A stretch of 44,106 nucleotides of DNA from DATBHZ01 sp036557185 (GCA_036557185.1 DATBHZ010000144.1:1-44106); one strand, 5' to 3'. Numbered from the stretch's first letter, positions 14,346 to 22,838 are shown. Numbers and translations are program-made. The notes: generated by a model not told the origin, from the sequence alone.

Positions 14346-15229
14346 CTACGTCGCCGGCGGTCGAGACACGCGGGCTGCAGAAGCAGTATGGGCGCAAGCG
14401 CGCGCTCGCGGATTGCTCGATCGGCGTCCCGACCGGAGCGGTCTGCGGGGTGGTCGGCGCCAACGGCTCGGGCAAGACGACCCTCTTGAAGCTGTTGTGC
14501 GGGCTCCTCCGCCCGACCGGAGGTGAGGCTCGGGTCTGCCAACGGCAGCCGGCGGACGAGCGCACGTTCCTCGAGACGGTCGGCTATCTGGGACAGGAGG
14601 TCCCGCTCTACGGCCGTTGGACCGCCGACGAGCACCTCCGGTTCGGCGCGCACACCAACGACACGTGGGACGAGACGATGGCGCGTGAGCGCCTCCTGTC
14701 GCTCGACATCCCGCTCGATCAGCGCGTGCAGACCCTCTCGGGCGGTATGCGTGCGCAGGTCGCCCTCGCCCTGGCGCTGGGCAAGCGCCCGAGCGTGCTG
14801 CTACTCGACGAGCCCGTGGCCGCGCTCGATCCGCTGGCGCGTCGCGAGTTCCTTGCATCGCTCACCGCGGCGGTTGCGGATGGGGAGGTCACGGTGTTGA
14901 TGTCGAGCCACTTGCTCCCGGACCTCGAGCGCGTGTGCGATCACCTGGTGCTGCTCTCGGACGGCAGCGCGCTCGTGTGCGCTGAGATCGACGAGCTCGT
15001 TGCATCGCACAAGCAGGTCACGGCACCCCGAGCGGACGCGGCGCGTGCCGCGCGCACCATGAGCGTGCTCAGCACATCGACCACTACCCGCGATGTCAGC
15101 CTGACCGTTCGGATCGACCACGCGATCATCGACCCGAGTTGGCGAGTCGACGACCTCGACCTCGAGGAGATCGTGCTGGCGTATCTCGGCGGAAGCTCGC
15201 AACGCGAGCAGGTGGGGACGGCATCATGA
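14342..15229 (+). CDS. ABC exporter ATP-binding protein
   Basis: A 295-residue ABC ATPase: Walker A G-A-N-G-S-G-K-T-T at 39-47, Q-loop G-Y-L-G-Q-E at 81-86, signature L-S-G-G-M at 132-136, Walker B L-L-L-D-E-P at 153-158 and H-loop S-S-H-L-L. All nucleotide-handling motifs are intact. The tail of about 80 residues beyond the core is typical of drug, lipid or bacteriocin exporters of the ABC-2 class. It overlaps the GntR gene and the permease gene by 4 bases each (ATGA). With the permease it should form a dimeric exporter; substrate unknown, and YtrA-type loci are often induced by cell-envelope stress. Confidence 0.93.
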   Translation: MTTSPAVETRGLQKQYGRKRALADCSIGVPTGAVCGVVGANGSGKTTLLKLLCGLLRPTGGEARVCQRQPADERTFLETVGYLGQEVPLYGRWTADEHLRFGAHTNDTWDETMARERLLSLDIPLDQRVQTLSGGMRAQVALALALGKRPSVLLLDEPVAALDPLARREFLASLTAAVADGEVTVLMSSHLLPDLERVCDHLVLLSDGSALVCAEIDELVASHKQVTAPRADAARAARTMSVLSTSTTTRDVSLTVRIDHAIIDPSWRVDDLDLEEIVLAYLGGSSQREQVGTAS

Positions 15230-16155
15230 CCTGGCTCATCTGGCAGCAGCACAAGCGGCAAGCCGCGCTGATAGGAATCGTGCTCACGCTGTTCGCGGTT
15301 GCGGTGGTCGTGACCGGTATCCACATGACCACCATGTACCACGACGCTGTTCGTGCCTGTGGCCAGAACGCCACCTGCACCTCGCTCGACAACATCTTCC
15401 ACGGGTACGGCGCCATCGTCGACACCGTGCACATGACCATCGCGCTCCCCGTCTTGCTCGGAGCGCTCGCAGCGACGTTCGTCGCCGGTGAGGTCGAGCG
15501 AGGGACCCACATGCTCGCGTGGACGCAGGCGATCACCCGCACGAGGTGGAGCACAGCGAAGATCGCGACCGCTGCAGCCGGGGCTGTCGCGATCGGCGCG
15601 GCGGTGAGCGCGCTCGTCACGTGGTGGTCCAACAGCCCGAACGCGCTCTACGGCAACCGGTTCGAGGGAGCACAGTTCGACACGCAGAACCTCGTGCCGA
15701 TCGCTTTCTGCCTGTTCGCCGTGGCACTCGGTCTGGCGCTCAGCTCGCTCATCCGCCGAACGCTCCCCGCGATCGCCGCGACAGTGGGTATCTTCGCCGC
15801 CGTACGCATCCTCGTCTCCGTGTACCTGCGTCCTCACTACATGGGCACCGTGGCGGTCACCGGGCCGATCGCCGGCGACACGCACGTCCCGAGCGGTTCA
15901 TGGACGGTGAGCCAGCACTTCTCGGACGCGGCCGGCCATGCGACCTTCTTGAAGGGACCGAACTCGTGCACCGCGCTCTCGACGAAAGAGGCCGCCTTCC
16001 AGTGTCTCACGAGGTCCGGCTACCGATCCGTGACGGTCATCCATCCGGCGAGTCAGTACTGGCACTACCAGATCGTCGAGTCGATCCTCTACACCGTTCC
16101 CGCGGCCTTGCTCTTCGTCATCGCTTACTTCGCGATCACGCGCCACGACGCCTGA
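15226..16155 (+). CDS. ABC exporter permease
   Basis: A 309-residue membrane protein with six hydrophobic segments: about 12-35, 65-90, 110-135, 160-182, 188-210 and 283-305. Between the last two lies a large extracellular loop of about 70 residues (H-Y-M-G-T-V-A-V-T-G to I-H-P-A-S-Q-Y-W-H-Y-Q). V-E-R-G-T-H-M-L-A-W-T-Q after segment two is typical of actinobacterial permeases of this class. ATGA overlap with the ABC ATPase gene confirms the pairing. The loop has three Cys in C-T-A-L..C-L-T plus one at 38 and 45 in the first loop, so a disulfide-stabilised exterior domain is possible. Confidence 0.88.
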   Translation: MTWLIWQQHKRQAALIGIVLTLFAVAVVVTGIHMTTMYHDAVRACGQNATCTSLDNIFHGYGAIVDTVHMTIALPVLLGALAATFVAGEVERGTHMLAWTQAITRTRWSTAKIATAAAGAVAIGAAVSALVTWWSNSPNALYGNRFEGAQFDTQNLVPIAFCLFAVALGLALSSLIRRTLPAIAATVGIFAAVRILVSVYLRPHYMGTVAVTGPIAGDTHVPSGSWTVSQHFSDAAGHATFLKGPNSCTALSTKEAAFQCLTRSGYRSVTVIHPASQYWHYQIVESILYTVPAALLFVIAYFAITRHDA

Positions 16156-16177
16156 CGCCGGAGAGCTCGACTCGGCG
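16156..16177. terminator. Possible bidirectional terminator between two ABC loci
   Basis: CGCC(G)GAG pairs with CTCGGCG around a 7-base loop, seven pairs with one bulged G, in the 25-base gap between the convergent permease genes. No T-run follows on either strand, so strength is uncertain. Confidence 0.35.
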
Positions 16178-16180
16178 CGC

Positions 16181-16957
16181 TTACATCCAGCCGGTCTTCG
16201 CCTCATCGAACCGTAGGGACCGCGCTGCGACGAGGCCCAGCAGCAGCGTCATGCCGAGGAGGACGGCGCACGGCTCCGTGGTCGCGCCGAGCCCGTGACC
16301 GTCGAGGATCACCGAGCGCATGCCCCGCATCGCCCAATAGGTGGGGGTGACGGGACTGACCGAGCGCGCCCACGCCGGAAGGAACTGATAGGGCACGAAC
16401 GCTCCGCCCAGCGCGCCGAAGAGCACGAGGCCGACGTACCCAACGGCGTTGGCCTGTTGGGCTGTCTTGCACAGAGCGGCGGCCGCAACGCCGAGCATCA
16501 CGAGACAGAGCGAGAACGAGACGATCAGCGGGAGCAAGGCCACGAGGTCGCCGCGGCTCCGCATGTCGAACAGGACGACGCCCGCACCCAGGATGAGGAC
16601 CAGCTGGAGGATGCCGAGCGCGACCCGCGGCAGCGCCTTGCCGAGCAGGATCGCCCCGGCGCCGGCCTGGCTCGCGCGCAGCCGCTCCCATGTCGCCCAG
16701 GCGTGCTCGGAGAAGAACGCGAAGGTCACGAGCGAGACGATGTAGAACGCGCTCATCGTCGCTTGCCCCGGAACGACGAACTCCGCGCCGTTGGCGTGCG
16801 GGTAGCCGCTGGCCACGACCGCGGGCTTCAAGGCAGGTGACAAGAACGCAATCGTGATGATCGGGAAGACCACGAGGACCATCACGGGCGTCGGGTCACG
16901 AGCCATCAGATGCAGCTCGTTGCCCGCGATGACCCGGATGTGCCGCAGCCTTCTCAC
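16181..16957 (-). CDS. ABC-2 type transporter permease
   Basis: A 258-residue ABC-2 membrane protein with six hydrophobic segments. The N-terminus R-V-I-A-G-N-E-L-H-L-M-A-R-D-P-T-P is typical of ABC-2 permeases, and the late motif F-V-P-Y-Q-F-L-P-A-W-A-R-S-V-S-P-V-T-P-T-Y-W-A at about 190-212 is the conserved P-x-W-x-x-x-x-x-x-x-P segment before the last helix. The GTG at 16957 overlaps the ATPase stop as GTGA. Together with the ATPase it forms a drug or lipid exporter divergent from a TetR regulator. It is unrelated to the convergent permease next door. Confidence 0.9.
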   Translation of the reverse strand: MRRLRHIRVIAGNELHLMARDPTPVMVLVVFPIITIAFLSPALKPAVVASGYPHANGAEFVVPGQATMSAFYIVSLVTFAFFSEHAWATWERLRASQAGAGAILLGKALPRVALGILQLVLILGAGVVLFDMRSRGDLVALLPLIVSFSLCLVMLGVAAAALCKTAQQANAVGYVGLVLFGALGGAFVPYQFLPAWARSVSPVTPTYWAMRGMRSVILDGHGLGATTEPCAVLLGMTLLLGLVAARSLRFDEAKTGWM

Positions 16958-17916
16958 GCCGGCTCCATCTCGGCGGGCGCGCCGGCTGTGACCGAGAGGA
17001 ACACGCCCTCGAGACTCGGTTCGATGACCTCGAGACCCCGCAACTCGGCCAACTCCGAAGGACCGAGCTCGGCAAGGATCCGCGCGGCGGTGTGCGCCGG
17101 GCTGTCGGTCGCGATGCGCGCGGTGGCGCCGTCGATCGTCACACCGGGCAGGTGCCGCAGCTCGGGAGGCACGTGGTCGAACGTGAATGCGACGGCACTC
17201 GACGCGTGGTCCGTCAACAGCGACTCGAGGCTCCCCAATGCCCGGATGCTCCCGCGGTCGATGATCGCAACGGACGCACCGAGCGTCTCGATCTCCTGGA
17301 GGTAGTGCGACGAGTACACGACGGCGGCTCCGTCGTCAGCGAGCGTGCGGACGTATGCCAGCAGCTCGGACCTCGTCGTGACATCCGCACCTACGGTCGG
17401 CTCGTCGAGCAGCACCAGCGGCGGGCGGCCGATCAGCGCGATCGCGGTGTGGAGCCTCCGGCGCTCGCCCCCGGACAGCTGCAACGCCCGGCGGTCCATG
17501 AGGGTTGTCAAACCGAGGGCGCCTCCGAGACGATCGATCTCATCCCGGAGCGCGCGGCGCCGGAAGCCCGCGAGCCGCGCGAAGAACCGCAAGTTCTGGC
17601 GCACAGTGAGCGGGTGATACACGCCGGTCTCTTGCGGCGCGTAGCCCACGCTGCGACGCGCGCGCTCGGCAGCGCGCACGGTGTCGACACCCATCACCTC
17701 GACCGTGCCACGATCAGCACGGCGCACGCCGGCGACGATCGACACGAGCGACGTCTTGCCGGCGCCGTTCGGTCCGAGCAGCCCGAGGATCTCGCCCCGC
17801 TCGACGACCAGGTCGATCCCGGCGAGCGCGACCCTGGACCCGTAGGCCTTGTGCACGCCCTCGATTCGTAGCGCCGGATCGATCCACCCGCCCTGATCCC
17901 TGTCAGGCTGCGACAT
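16954..17916 (-). CDS. ABC exporter ATP-binding protein
   Basis: A 320-residue ABC ATPase of the CcmA/daunorubicin-resistance type. Walker A G-P-N-G-A-G-K-T-S is at 48-56, Q-loop Y-A-P-Q-E-T at 92-97, signature L-S-G-G-E at 147-151, Walker B V-L-L-D-E-P at 168-173 and H-loop S-S-H-Y-L. The C-terminal 80 residues form the DUF4162-like tail with L-E-V-I-E-P-S-L-E-G-V-F-L. The ATG at 17914-17916 is chosen over a TTG at 17952, since nothing upstream looks conserved; it has no clear ribosome site, so leaderless translation is possible. The start lies inside the palindrome 17911-17932, suggesting tight repression by the divergent TetR. Confidence 0.92.
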   Translation of the reverse strand: MSQPDRDQGGWIDPALRIEGVHKAYGSRVALAGIDLVVERGEILGLLGPNGAGKTSLVSIVAGVRRADRGTVEVMGVDTVRAAERARRSVGYAPQETGVYHPLTVRQNLRFFARLAGFRRRALRDEIDRLGGALGLTTLMDRRALQLSGGERRRLHTAIALIGRPPLVLLDEPTVGADVTTRSELLAYVRTLADDGAAVVYSSHYLQEIETLGASVAIIDRGSIRALGSLESLLTDHASSAVAFTFDHVPPELRHLPGVTIDGATARIATDSPAHTAARILAELGPSELAELRGLEVIEPSLEGVFLSVTAGAPAEMEPA

Positions 17917-17932
17917 ACTGATGAGTATCTCG
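17911..17932. promoter_or_regulatory. 22-bp TetR operator candidate
   Basis: A 22-bp palindrome, CGA-N-ATACT-N-A|T-N-AGTAT-N-TCG, with 9 of 11 symmetric pairs. It sits between the divergent ABC and TetR genes and covers the ABC start codon. Size and symmetry suit a TetR dimer, which would block both the exporter and its own gene. Confidence 0.55.
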
Positions 17933-17963
17933 GATAACCTCGAGAATCGCAAGGGGGGTGTCC

Positions 17964-18611
17964 GTGACAGAGCTCCAACCGCTCACACCGGAACGGCGGC
18001 GCATGTTGACCCGCGAGACGCTGCTCAACGCGGCCGAGATCGTCTTCGCCGAAAAGGGCTTCTACCGCGCAACCCTCGACGACATCGCGACGCGTGCCGG
18101 CTTCACGAAGGGCGCCGTCTACTCGAACTTCCGCAACAAGGAAGACCTCCTCCTGGAGCTGCTGAATCGCCGGATCGACCAGCAGATCGGGGTCGTGAAC
18201 ACCCTTCTGGGATCCGACACGCCCGATGCCAGCGGCCAGTTTCCGAGCATCAACGAGCTCGTTGAACAGGGAGCGTTCTTCAACGACGAGACCTGGGGCA
18301 TCCTCTCGCTCGAGTTCAGGCTCTATGCCCTGCGGCACCCCGACGTTCGGCACAAGTTGGCGGACTTGATACAGCGAGAACGCGAGCTCGTCCAACGCCT
18401 GTTCGACCACGAGTATCCGGCCGTTGACAAGGCTCCCAGGTACCCTACGCACGACATCGCGGTCATCGCGCTCGCGCTCTTCGACGGGTTGGGATCCAAC
18501 CGGCTGCTCGAGCCGTCCTCGGTCACTCGGGATGTCCTCCAAACGGCACAGCAGCTCCTCGGCGACGCGATCGGGCTCACGCGGTCGAGTGCGGGAGACC
18601 ACCGACCATGA
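17964..18611 (+). CDS. TetR family transcriptional regulator
   Basis: A 215-residue TetR regulator. The DNA-binding domain spans about 15-62: L-T-R-E-T-L-L-N-A-A-E-I-V-F-A-E-K-G-F-Y then T-L-D-D-I-A-T-R-A-G-F-T-K-G-A-V-Y-S-N-F-R-N-K-E-D. The rest is an all-helical ligand domain with no recognisable signature. The GTG at 17964 has AAGGGGG with a 6-base spacer; the earlier in-frame GTG at 17958 overlaps that site and is less likely. Divergent from the ABC exporter, it probably controls it by sensing the exported compound, the usual arrangement. ATGA overlap with the VOC gene suggests that protein belongs to the same response. Confidence 0.92.
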   Translation: MTELQPLTPERRRMLTRETLLNAAEIVFAEKGFYRATLDDIATRAGFTKGAVYSNFRNKEDLLLELLNRRIDQQIGVVNTLLGSDTPDASGQFPSINELVEQGAFFNDETWGILSLEFRLYALRHPDVRHKLADLIQRERELVQRLFDHEYPAVDKAPRYPTHDIAVIALALFDGLGSNRLLEPSSVTRDVLQTAQQLLGDAIGLTRSSAGDHRP

Positions 18612-19063
18612 CGCGCGGCTCTCGAGTCGTCTTCAACCACGTCGGGCAGGCCGTCACCGACCTCGCTCGATCGCGCCGGTTCTACGAGGAGCTCCTCAGT
18701 TTCGAGCACTGGCGCGACCTGGAGCTGCCCGAGGGGGCATCCGCGACGTTGCTCGCGCTCGACGCTCCGCTCGGCGCCACGGTCTGCTACCTCCGGCGCG
18801 ACGGCTTCGTGCTCGAGCTCATCCACTACTCGGAGCCGGCACACCAACACGCTCCTGCGCGGCGCGCGATGGACGAGCCGGGTTTGACCCATGTCTCGTT
18901 GTCGTGCGACGTCGCGGACGTGTGCGGGCGTGTCGCCGACTACGGGGGCGAGGTGCTGACACATACCGACGTGGGTGCCGCCGTCTTCATCCGCGACCCG
19001 GACGGCCAGCTCGTCGAGCTGCTGCCCCTCGAGTACGCCGATCGCATGGGCGCGTCGGGCTGA
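18608..19063 (+). CDS. VOC family (glyoxalase fold) protein
   Basis: A 151-residue VOC protein. His11 (in F-N-H-V-G), His95 (in L-T-H-V-S-L) and Glu137 (in Q-L-V-E-L-L-P) match the metal-ligand positions of the superfamily, and R-F-Y-E-E-L-L at 24-30 and D-P-D-G-Q-L-V-E at 130-137 are standard. The closest flavour is glyoxalase or methylmalonyl-CoA-epimerase-like or dioxygenase-like, which short sequence cannot separate. It overlaps the TetR gene by 4 bases, so it is read on the regulator's transcript. A resistance role alongside the exporter is possible, since VOC proteins also bind or modify antibiotics. Confidence 0.87.
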   Translation: MTRGSRVVFNHVGQAVTDLARSRRFYEELLSFEHWRDLELPEGASATLLALDAPLGATVCYLRRDGFVLELIHYSEPAHQHAPARRAMDEPGLTHVSLSCDVADVCGRVADYGGEVLTHTDVGAAVFIRDPDGQLVELLPLEYADRMGASG

Positions 19064-19074
19064 CCGCTCGCAGC

Positions 19075-19092
19075 TTCGCATCCCGTTGCGAA
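19075..19092. repeat. Inverted repeat, possible terminator
   Basis: TTCGCA-N6-TGCGAA lies 12 bases after the VOC stop. A 6-bp stem with a 6-base loop fits a weak terminator for the TetR-VOC transcript or an operator for the next gene; no T-run follows. Confidence 0.3.
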
Positions 19093-19141
19093 TCCCGGCG
19101 GTGACGGCTAGGAAACACACCAACACGCGGGAGGACGAGCA

Positions 19142-19957
19142 GTGGGACGCGCTTCGCTGAGCCGGCTCTGCATCCATCTGGGGATGCTGTGCGCGGCGCT
19201 GACCTTCGCGTCGTGGTGGACGTCCCACACGATCCTCGATACCGGCCGCACGCGGCGCGTCGTGGACACGGTCCTCGCGAGCAAGGAGCTGCGGGAGCTC
19301 GTAGCGGGTCAAGTGGCATCGGTGACCGCTCCCGCTCTTGGCACGCCGGCGCTCCACGACGAGTACGCGACCCGCCTCGAGACGGTGCTGGGCCGCAGCG
19401 ACATCCAAGCGAAGCTCGAGCAGTTCGTCGTCGATGCTCACGAACGGCTCCTCGGGCAACGGACGCAGCCCGCCGTGCTCGATCAGCCCACGGTTCGGAC
19501 GCTCGTCGCCGCGGCGTTCCCGACGATGAGCGCCGCCGACCTCGCGAAGGTGAAGGCGGTGACGTTCGACGTGCCCCAGGCGCAGGTCCTGATAAAGAGC
19601 CGGGAGACCTTGGCGCACCGGTTCTGGCTGTACCTGCTCGGCGCCGTCGCGCTGCTGACGATCGGGCTGGTCACCACGGACGACCGGCACGCGAGCGTGA
19701 AGCTGATCGGCAAGTGGCTGATCGGCATCACGGTCGCGCATCTCCTCGTGCTCTGGATCCTGCCGGTCCTCATCCTCCCGGCGGTCACGACCAACCCGTG
19801 GGCCCACTTCGTCGCAGCGATCGCGCGCGCGGTCGGAGCCGGCATCGTCTCCGGTCTCATCGTCCTCGCCCTCGTCGGCATCGTCTTCCTGTTCGTCGAC
19901 CACTTCGTGCCGAAGCCCGAGCCCACCCCCGACGAGCGCCCCGCGGGCGCGGTGTAG
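19142..19957 (+). CDS. Membrane protein of unknown function with an extracytoplasmic domain
   Basis: A 271-residue protein from GTG at 19142 with GGGAGGA at the right distance. One hydrophobic segment at about 8-26 is followed by about 125 polar residues with V-L-A-S-K-E-L-R-E-L-V-A-G-Q-V and L-E-Q-F-V-V-D-A-H-E-R-L-L-G, then three more hydrophobic segments at about 162-178, 190-212 and 226-256. The polar domain would lie outside the membrane between segments one and two. The N-terminal V-D-T-V-L-A-S-K-E-L-R plus pattern is seen in actinobacterial membrane proteins of unknown role. The C-terminal tail K-P-E-P-T-P-D-E-R-P is cytoplasmic. No function is assigned. Confidence 0.75.
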   Translation: MGRASLSRLCIHLGMLCAALTFASWWTSHTILDTGRTRRVVDTVLASKELRELVAGQVASVTAPALGTPALHDEYATRLETVLGRSDIQAKLEQFVVDAHERLLGQRTQPAVLDQPTVRTLVAAAFPTMSAADLAKVKAVTFDVPQAQVLIKSRETLAHRFWLYLLGAVALLTIGLVTTDDRHASVKLIGKWLIGITVAHLLVLWILPVLILPAVTTNPWAHFVAAIARAVGAGIVSGLIVLALVGIVFLFVDHFVPKPEPTPDERPAGAV

Positions 19958-20006
19958 ACACGGAGTCGATGCGCGTTCATCTGCCATCCGAGTCGAGGGG
20001 GCCGCG

Positions 20007-21395
20007 GTGAAGATCGTGATCGTCGGTGGCGGAAGCTTCCAGTGGGTGCCGACGCTCACGACGGACCTTGCGCTCACGCCGTCACTCCGCGGGGCGGAGC
20101 TCGTCCTCGAGGACATCGATGCTTCGCGCCTCGCTCGCACCGCGCCGGTGGTCGAGCACGTCAGCGCGCTGACCGGCGCCGGCTTCAGCGTGCGGACGAC
20201 AACCGACCTCCCTGACGCGCTGCGGGGAGCGGACTTCGTGATGGTGAACATCACGACAGGTGGCTTCGCTTCGATGGCGCTCGATCTCGACATCCCGTGG
20301 AGATACGGGATCCGCCAGCCGGGTGGCGACACGCTCGGACCGGGCGGCATCAGCCGGGCGTTGCGCAACGCCCCTGTGATCGTCGACATCGCACGCACGA
20401 TGGAGGACTGCTGCCCTGACGCCTGGCTGCTCAACCTGACGAACCCGATGACGGCGCTGTGCCGCGCCGTTACCAAGACGACGTCGATCAAGACGGTGGG
20501 CCTCTGTCACGAGGTGACGAACTTTCGTGGCGTGCTCACGCTCCTGACGGGTGCCGGCTGGGACGCCATCGATCTGTCGGTGACGGGGGTGAACCACGTG
20601 CCGGTGGTCACCGCCATCGACCTCGGTGACGGTCGCGACGGCATGGCCTACCTGCGTGACATCGTCGAGGGCAGCGTCGATCTGGATGTCGATCTCGGTT
20701 TCGAGCTCGGCGAGGACGAGCACGAGCGGCCGGGAAGCTTTGGTGAAGAGCGCCTGCCGCACCGGGCGACGAAGCGTTTCTTCGTCGAGGAGTACGCGGC
20801 GGGCTTCGAGCTGCTTCGTCGCTTCGGTGCGTTCGTTGCGCCGGGCAATCGCCACACGCTCGAAGCGTTCCCGGCGATGCTCGCCGAGGACGCGGACTGG
20901 GGCGAGCGTTGGAACGTGCACTACACGACCATCGCCGAGCGCGAAGCCCACGAATCCCGCTATGCCGACGATCTCGAGAAGCGTCTTGCCGACACGGAGG
21001 CACCGGCGTATCCGTCGCTCGAGATGGCAGCGCCGGTCATCGACTCGCTGGTGACAGGCAAGCCGAGGACGTTTCCGCTGAACATCCCGAACGCGGGCCA
21101 ATGCGCAGATCTGCCGCTCGATGCCGTGACCGAGAGCATGTGCGTCGTCGACGGCGACGGCGTGCACGGTCGCGAACCCGTGCATGCTCCCCCTTTCTTC
21201 GCCGCCTGGTTGCAAGGGATCGTGGCCGCGCAGGAGCTGACGGTGGACGCGGCACTCACGGGGGATCGTGAGCGCGTGTACGCAGCGATGCTCCTCGACC
21301 CGCACGCCGGCACGCTCGGCCTCGCGACGATCGAGCAGATGACCGACGAGCTGCTGACGGCCACCCGACGCTGGCTTCCCCAGTTCCGACCCTGA
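20007..21395 (+). CDS. Glycoside hydrolase family 4 protein
   Basis: A 462-residue GH4 enzyme, a family that cleaves alpha- or beta-glycosides by an NAD- and Mn-dependent redox mechanism in the cytoplasm. The N-terminal Rossmann motif G-G-G-S-F at 7-11, N-P-M at 146-148, the metal-binding G-L-C-H-E at 165-169 and G-V-N-H at 194-197 are all present, as is G-P-G-G-I at 111-115. All hallmark residues are present, so activity is likely. Length is normal. Phosphorylated versus free sugar and alpha versus beta cannot be told from the sequence; no PTS or sugar ABC genes are nearby. Starts at GTG 20007 with CGAGGGGG upstream. Confidence 0.9.
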   Translation: MKIVIVGGGSFQWVPTLTTDLALTPSLRGAELVLEDIDASRLARTAPVVEHVSALTGAGFSVRTTTDLPDALRGADFVMVNITTGGFASMALDLDIPWRYGIRQPGGDTLGPGGISRALRNAPVIVDIARTMEDCCPDAWLLNLTNPMTALCRAVTKTTSIKTVGLCHEVTNFRGVLTLLTGAGWDAIDLSVTGVNHVPVVTAIDLGDGRDGMAYLRDIVEGSVDLDVDLGFELGEDEHERPGSFGEERLPHRATKRFFVEEYAAGFELLRRFGAFVAPGNRHTLEAFPAMLAEDADWGERWNVHYTTIAEREAHESRYADDLEKRLADTEAPAYPSLEMAAPVIDSLVTGKPRTFPLNIPNAGQCADLPLDAVTESMCVVDGDGVHGREPVHAPPFFAAWLQGIVAAQELTVDAALTGDRERVYAAMLLDPHAGTLGLATIEQMTDELLTATRRWLPQFRP

Positions 21396-21459
21396 GCGTG
21401 GTCGAGCAGGCGAATCAATACGACGAATAAGAGCTCCTCGCGTCGGCAACACTCCGCTC

Positions 21460-22188
21460 GTGCCGCAGAACACGTTCGTCGGAAGCGTGGCAGAGGGCTA
21501 CGACGCCAACTCGGCCGAGATGTTCGCGCCCGACGTGCTGGCAGCGACCGTCGAGCTCCTCGCGTCCGAGGCCGGTGACGGCAGGGCACTGGAGCTCGGG
21601 ATCGGGACCGGCAGAGTCGCCCTGCCGCTGAGGGCGCGCGGTGTGCCTGTCGAGGGCATCGACATCTCCGCAGACATGATCGCCGAGCTGCGCAAGAAAC
21701 CGGGCTCGGAAGCCATCCGAACCACGGTGGGCGACTTCGCCACCACCGTTGTCGCCCGCGAGTTCTCTCTCGTGTACGTCGTCTACAACAGCATCTGCAA
21801 CCTGCTCGAGCAGGCGGAGTGGGTGCAGACGTTCTGCAACGCGGCGCACCATCTGGGCAAGGGTGGTCGCTTCCTCGTGGAGCTGTTCGTTCCCGAGCTC
21901 CGCCGGTTCCCGCCGGGCGCCACGGCGATCCCGTTCGACGTGAGCCCTCGACACCTCGGGTTCGACACGCTCGACATCGCCACCCAGCGAGGCGTGTCGC
22001 ACCACTACTTCCTCCGCGACGCTCATTTCGAGCACCACGACGGTGCGTTCCGCTACGCCTGGCCCGCGGAGCTCGATCTCATGGCGGAGATCGCGGGAAT
22101 GACCTTGCGGAGCCGCTGGGCGGATTGGGATCGCTCACCGTTCACGAACGAGAGCACCAAGCACATCTCCGTCTGGGAACGCGTCTGA
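21460..22188 (+). CDS. SAM-dependent methyltransferase
   Basis: A 242-residue class I methyltransferase. Motif I reads L-E-L-G-I-G-T-G-R at 44-52, the acidic post-I loop G-I-D-I-S-A-D-M-I at about 64-72 and motif IV in V-Y-N-S-I-C-N-L-L-E-Q at about 110-120. H-H-L-G-K-G-G-R-F-L-V-E-L-F-V-P-E at 130-146 is motif VI-like. The rest of the protein, R-G-V-S-H-H-Y-F-L-R, suggests a bound small molecule rather than DNA or rRNA. GTG at 21460 is the start, following an A+T-rich stretch at 21416-21432. Target unknown. It is a free-standing gene between the GH4 and a convergent CMD-like gene. Confidence 0.87.
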   Translation: MPQNTFVGSVAEGYDANSAEMFAPDVLAATVELLASEAGDGRALELGIGTGRVALPLRARGVPVEGIDISADMIAELRKKPGSEAIRTTVGDFATTVVAREFSLVYVVYNSICNLLEQAEWVQTFCNAAHHLGKGGRFLVELFVPELRRFPPGATAIPFDVSPRHLGFDTLDIATQRGVSHHYFLRDAHFEHHDGAFRYAWPAELDLMAEIAGMTLRSRWADWDRSPFTNESTKHISVWERV

Positions 22189-22211
22189 GGCCGGCCGCGC
22201 CGGTGACCCGG

Positions 22212-22838
22212 TCATCGGTCCATGTCCCAAGGAGCAACGCCCTCCGGCCCGGGCACCTCGCTCACCGGATCGTCCCGGTCGTCGAACTCGGTGCGCAGCG
22301 CGCGCGACATCACGGCGTGCATCAGGTACATGCCGACGATGTAGCTGAGCTCGACGATCTCCTCGTCGGACAGCGCCGCTCGCAGCGCATCGAACAGCCC
22401 GTCGGGCACGCGTCCGTGATCGAGCGCGAGGCAGTCCGTGTACGCGAGCACGAGCCGTTCGGTCTCGCCGAAGCAGTCGGCGGCCGGCCAGTGCTTGATG
22501 GCTTCGATCTTCTCCTCTCCCACCCCGAGCGCGCGTATCGACTTGCAGTGCTGCGACCACACGAACTGGCTTCCGGCGTCCCACCCGACCCGTGCCTGCC
22601 CGAGCTCCCGGAGCACCGGGTCGAGACGACGCCGCGGGCTGTTGTAGAGCAGGAAGCCGTCGACGCTGTGCTGCAGCACGTCGGGGACGAGCGCGAACAC
22701 GGTCCACCAGTCCCCGGGCGTACCGGTGCTCGTGCCCGGGTCGGTCACCGGATCGCGGTCTCCGAAGAGCAGCGAGTACGTCTGCTCGACGATCGGAGCG
22801 TCGGACTCGCCCCGGTGCACTTGACGCAGTCGCGGCAT
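22212..22838 (-). CDS. Carboxymuconolactone decarboxylase-like (CMD/AhpD fold) protein
   Basis: A 208-residue all-helical protein of the carboxymuconolactone decarboxylase family. Characteristic are V-L-R-E-L-G-Q-A-R-V-G-W-D-A-G-S-Q-F-V-W-S-Q-H at about 94-116, I-R-A-L-G-V-G-E-E-K-I at 120-130, and L-S-D-E-E-I-V-E-L-S-Y-I-V-G-M-Y at about 162-177. The redox-active C-x-x-C of AhpD is absent: the position reads S-Q-H-C with a single Cys, so this is a decarboxylase-like or unknown member, not a peroxidase partner. The ATG at 22838 has GAGGAGG 6 bases upstream. It is divergent from a methyltransferase over 98 bases. Confidence 0.85.
   Translation of the reverse strand: MPRLRQVHRGESDAPIVEQTYSLLFGDRDPVTDPGTSTGTPGDWWTVFALVPDVLQHSVDGFLLYNSPRRRLDPVLRELGQARVGWDAGSQFVWSQHCKSIRALGVGEEKIEAIKHWPAADCFGETERLVLAYTDCLALDHGRVPDGLFDALRAALSDEEIVELSYIVGMYLMHAVMSRALRTEFDDRDDPVSEVPGPEGVAPWDMDR

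Noticed and set aside
15519..16298. Frame overlapping the ABC permease and its neighbour
   Set aside because: Arg-rich out-of-frame translation of the permease gene with no membrane segments.
20082..21473. 463-residue minus-strand frame opposite the GH4 gene
   Set aside because: Arg- and Glu-rich shadow with no motif; GH4 catalytic motifs on the plus strand are unmistakable.
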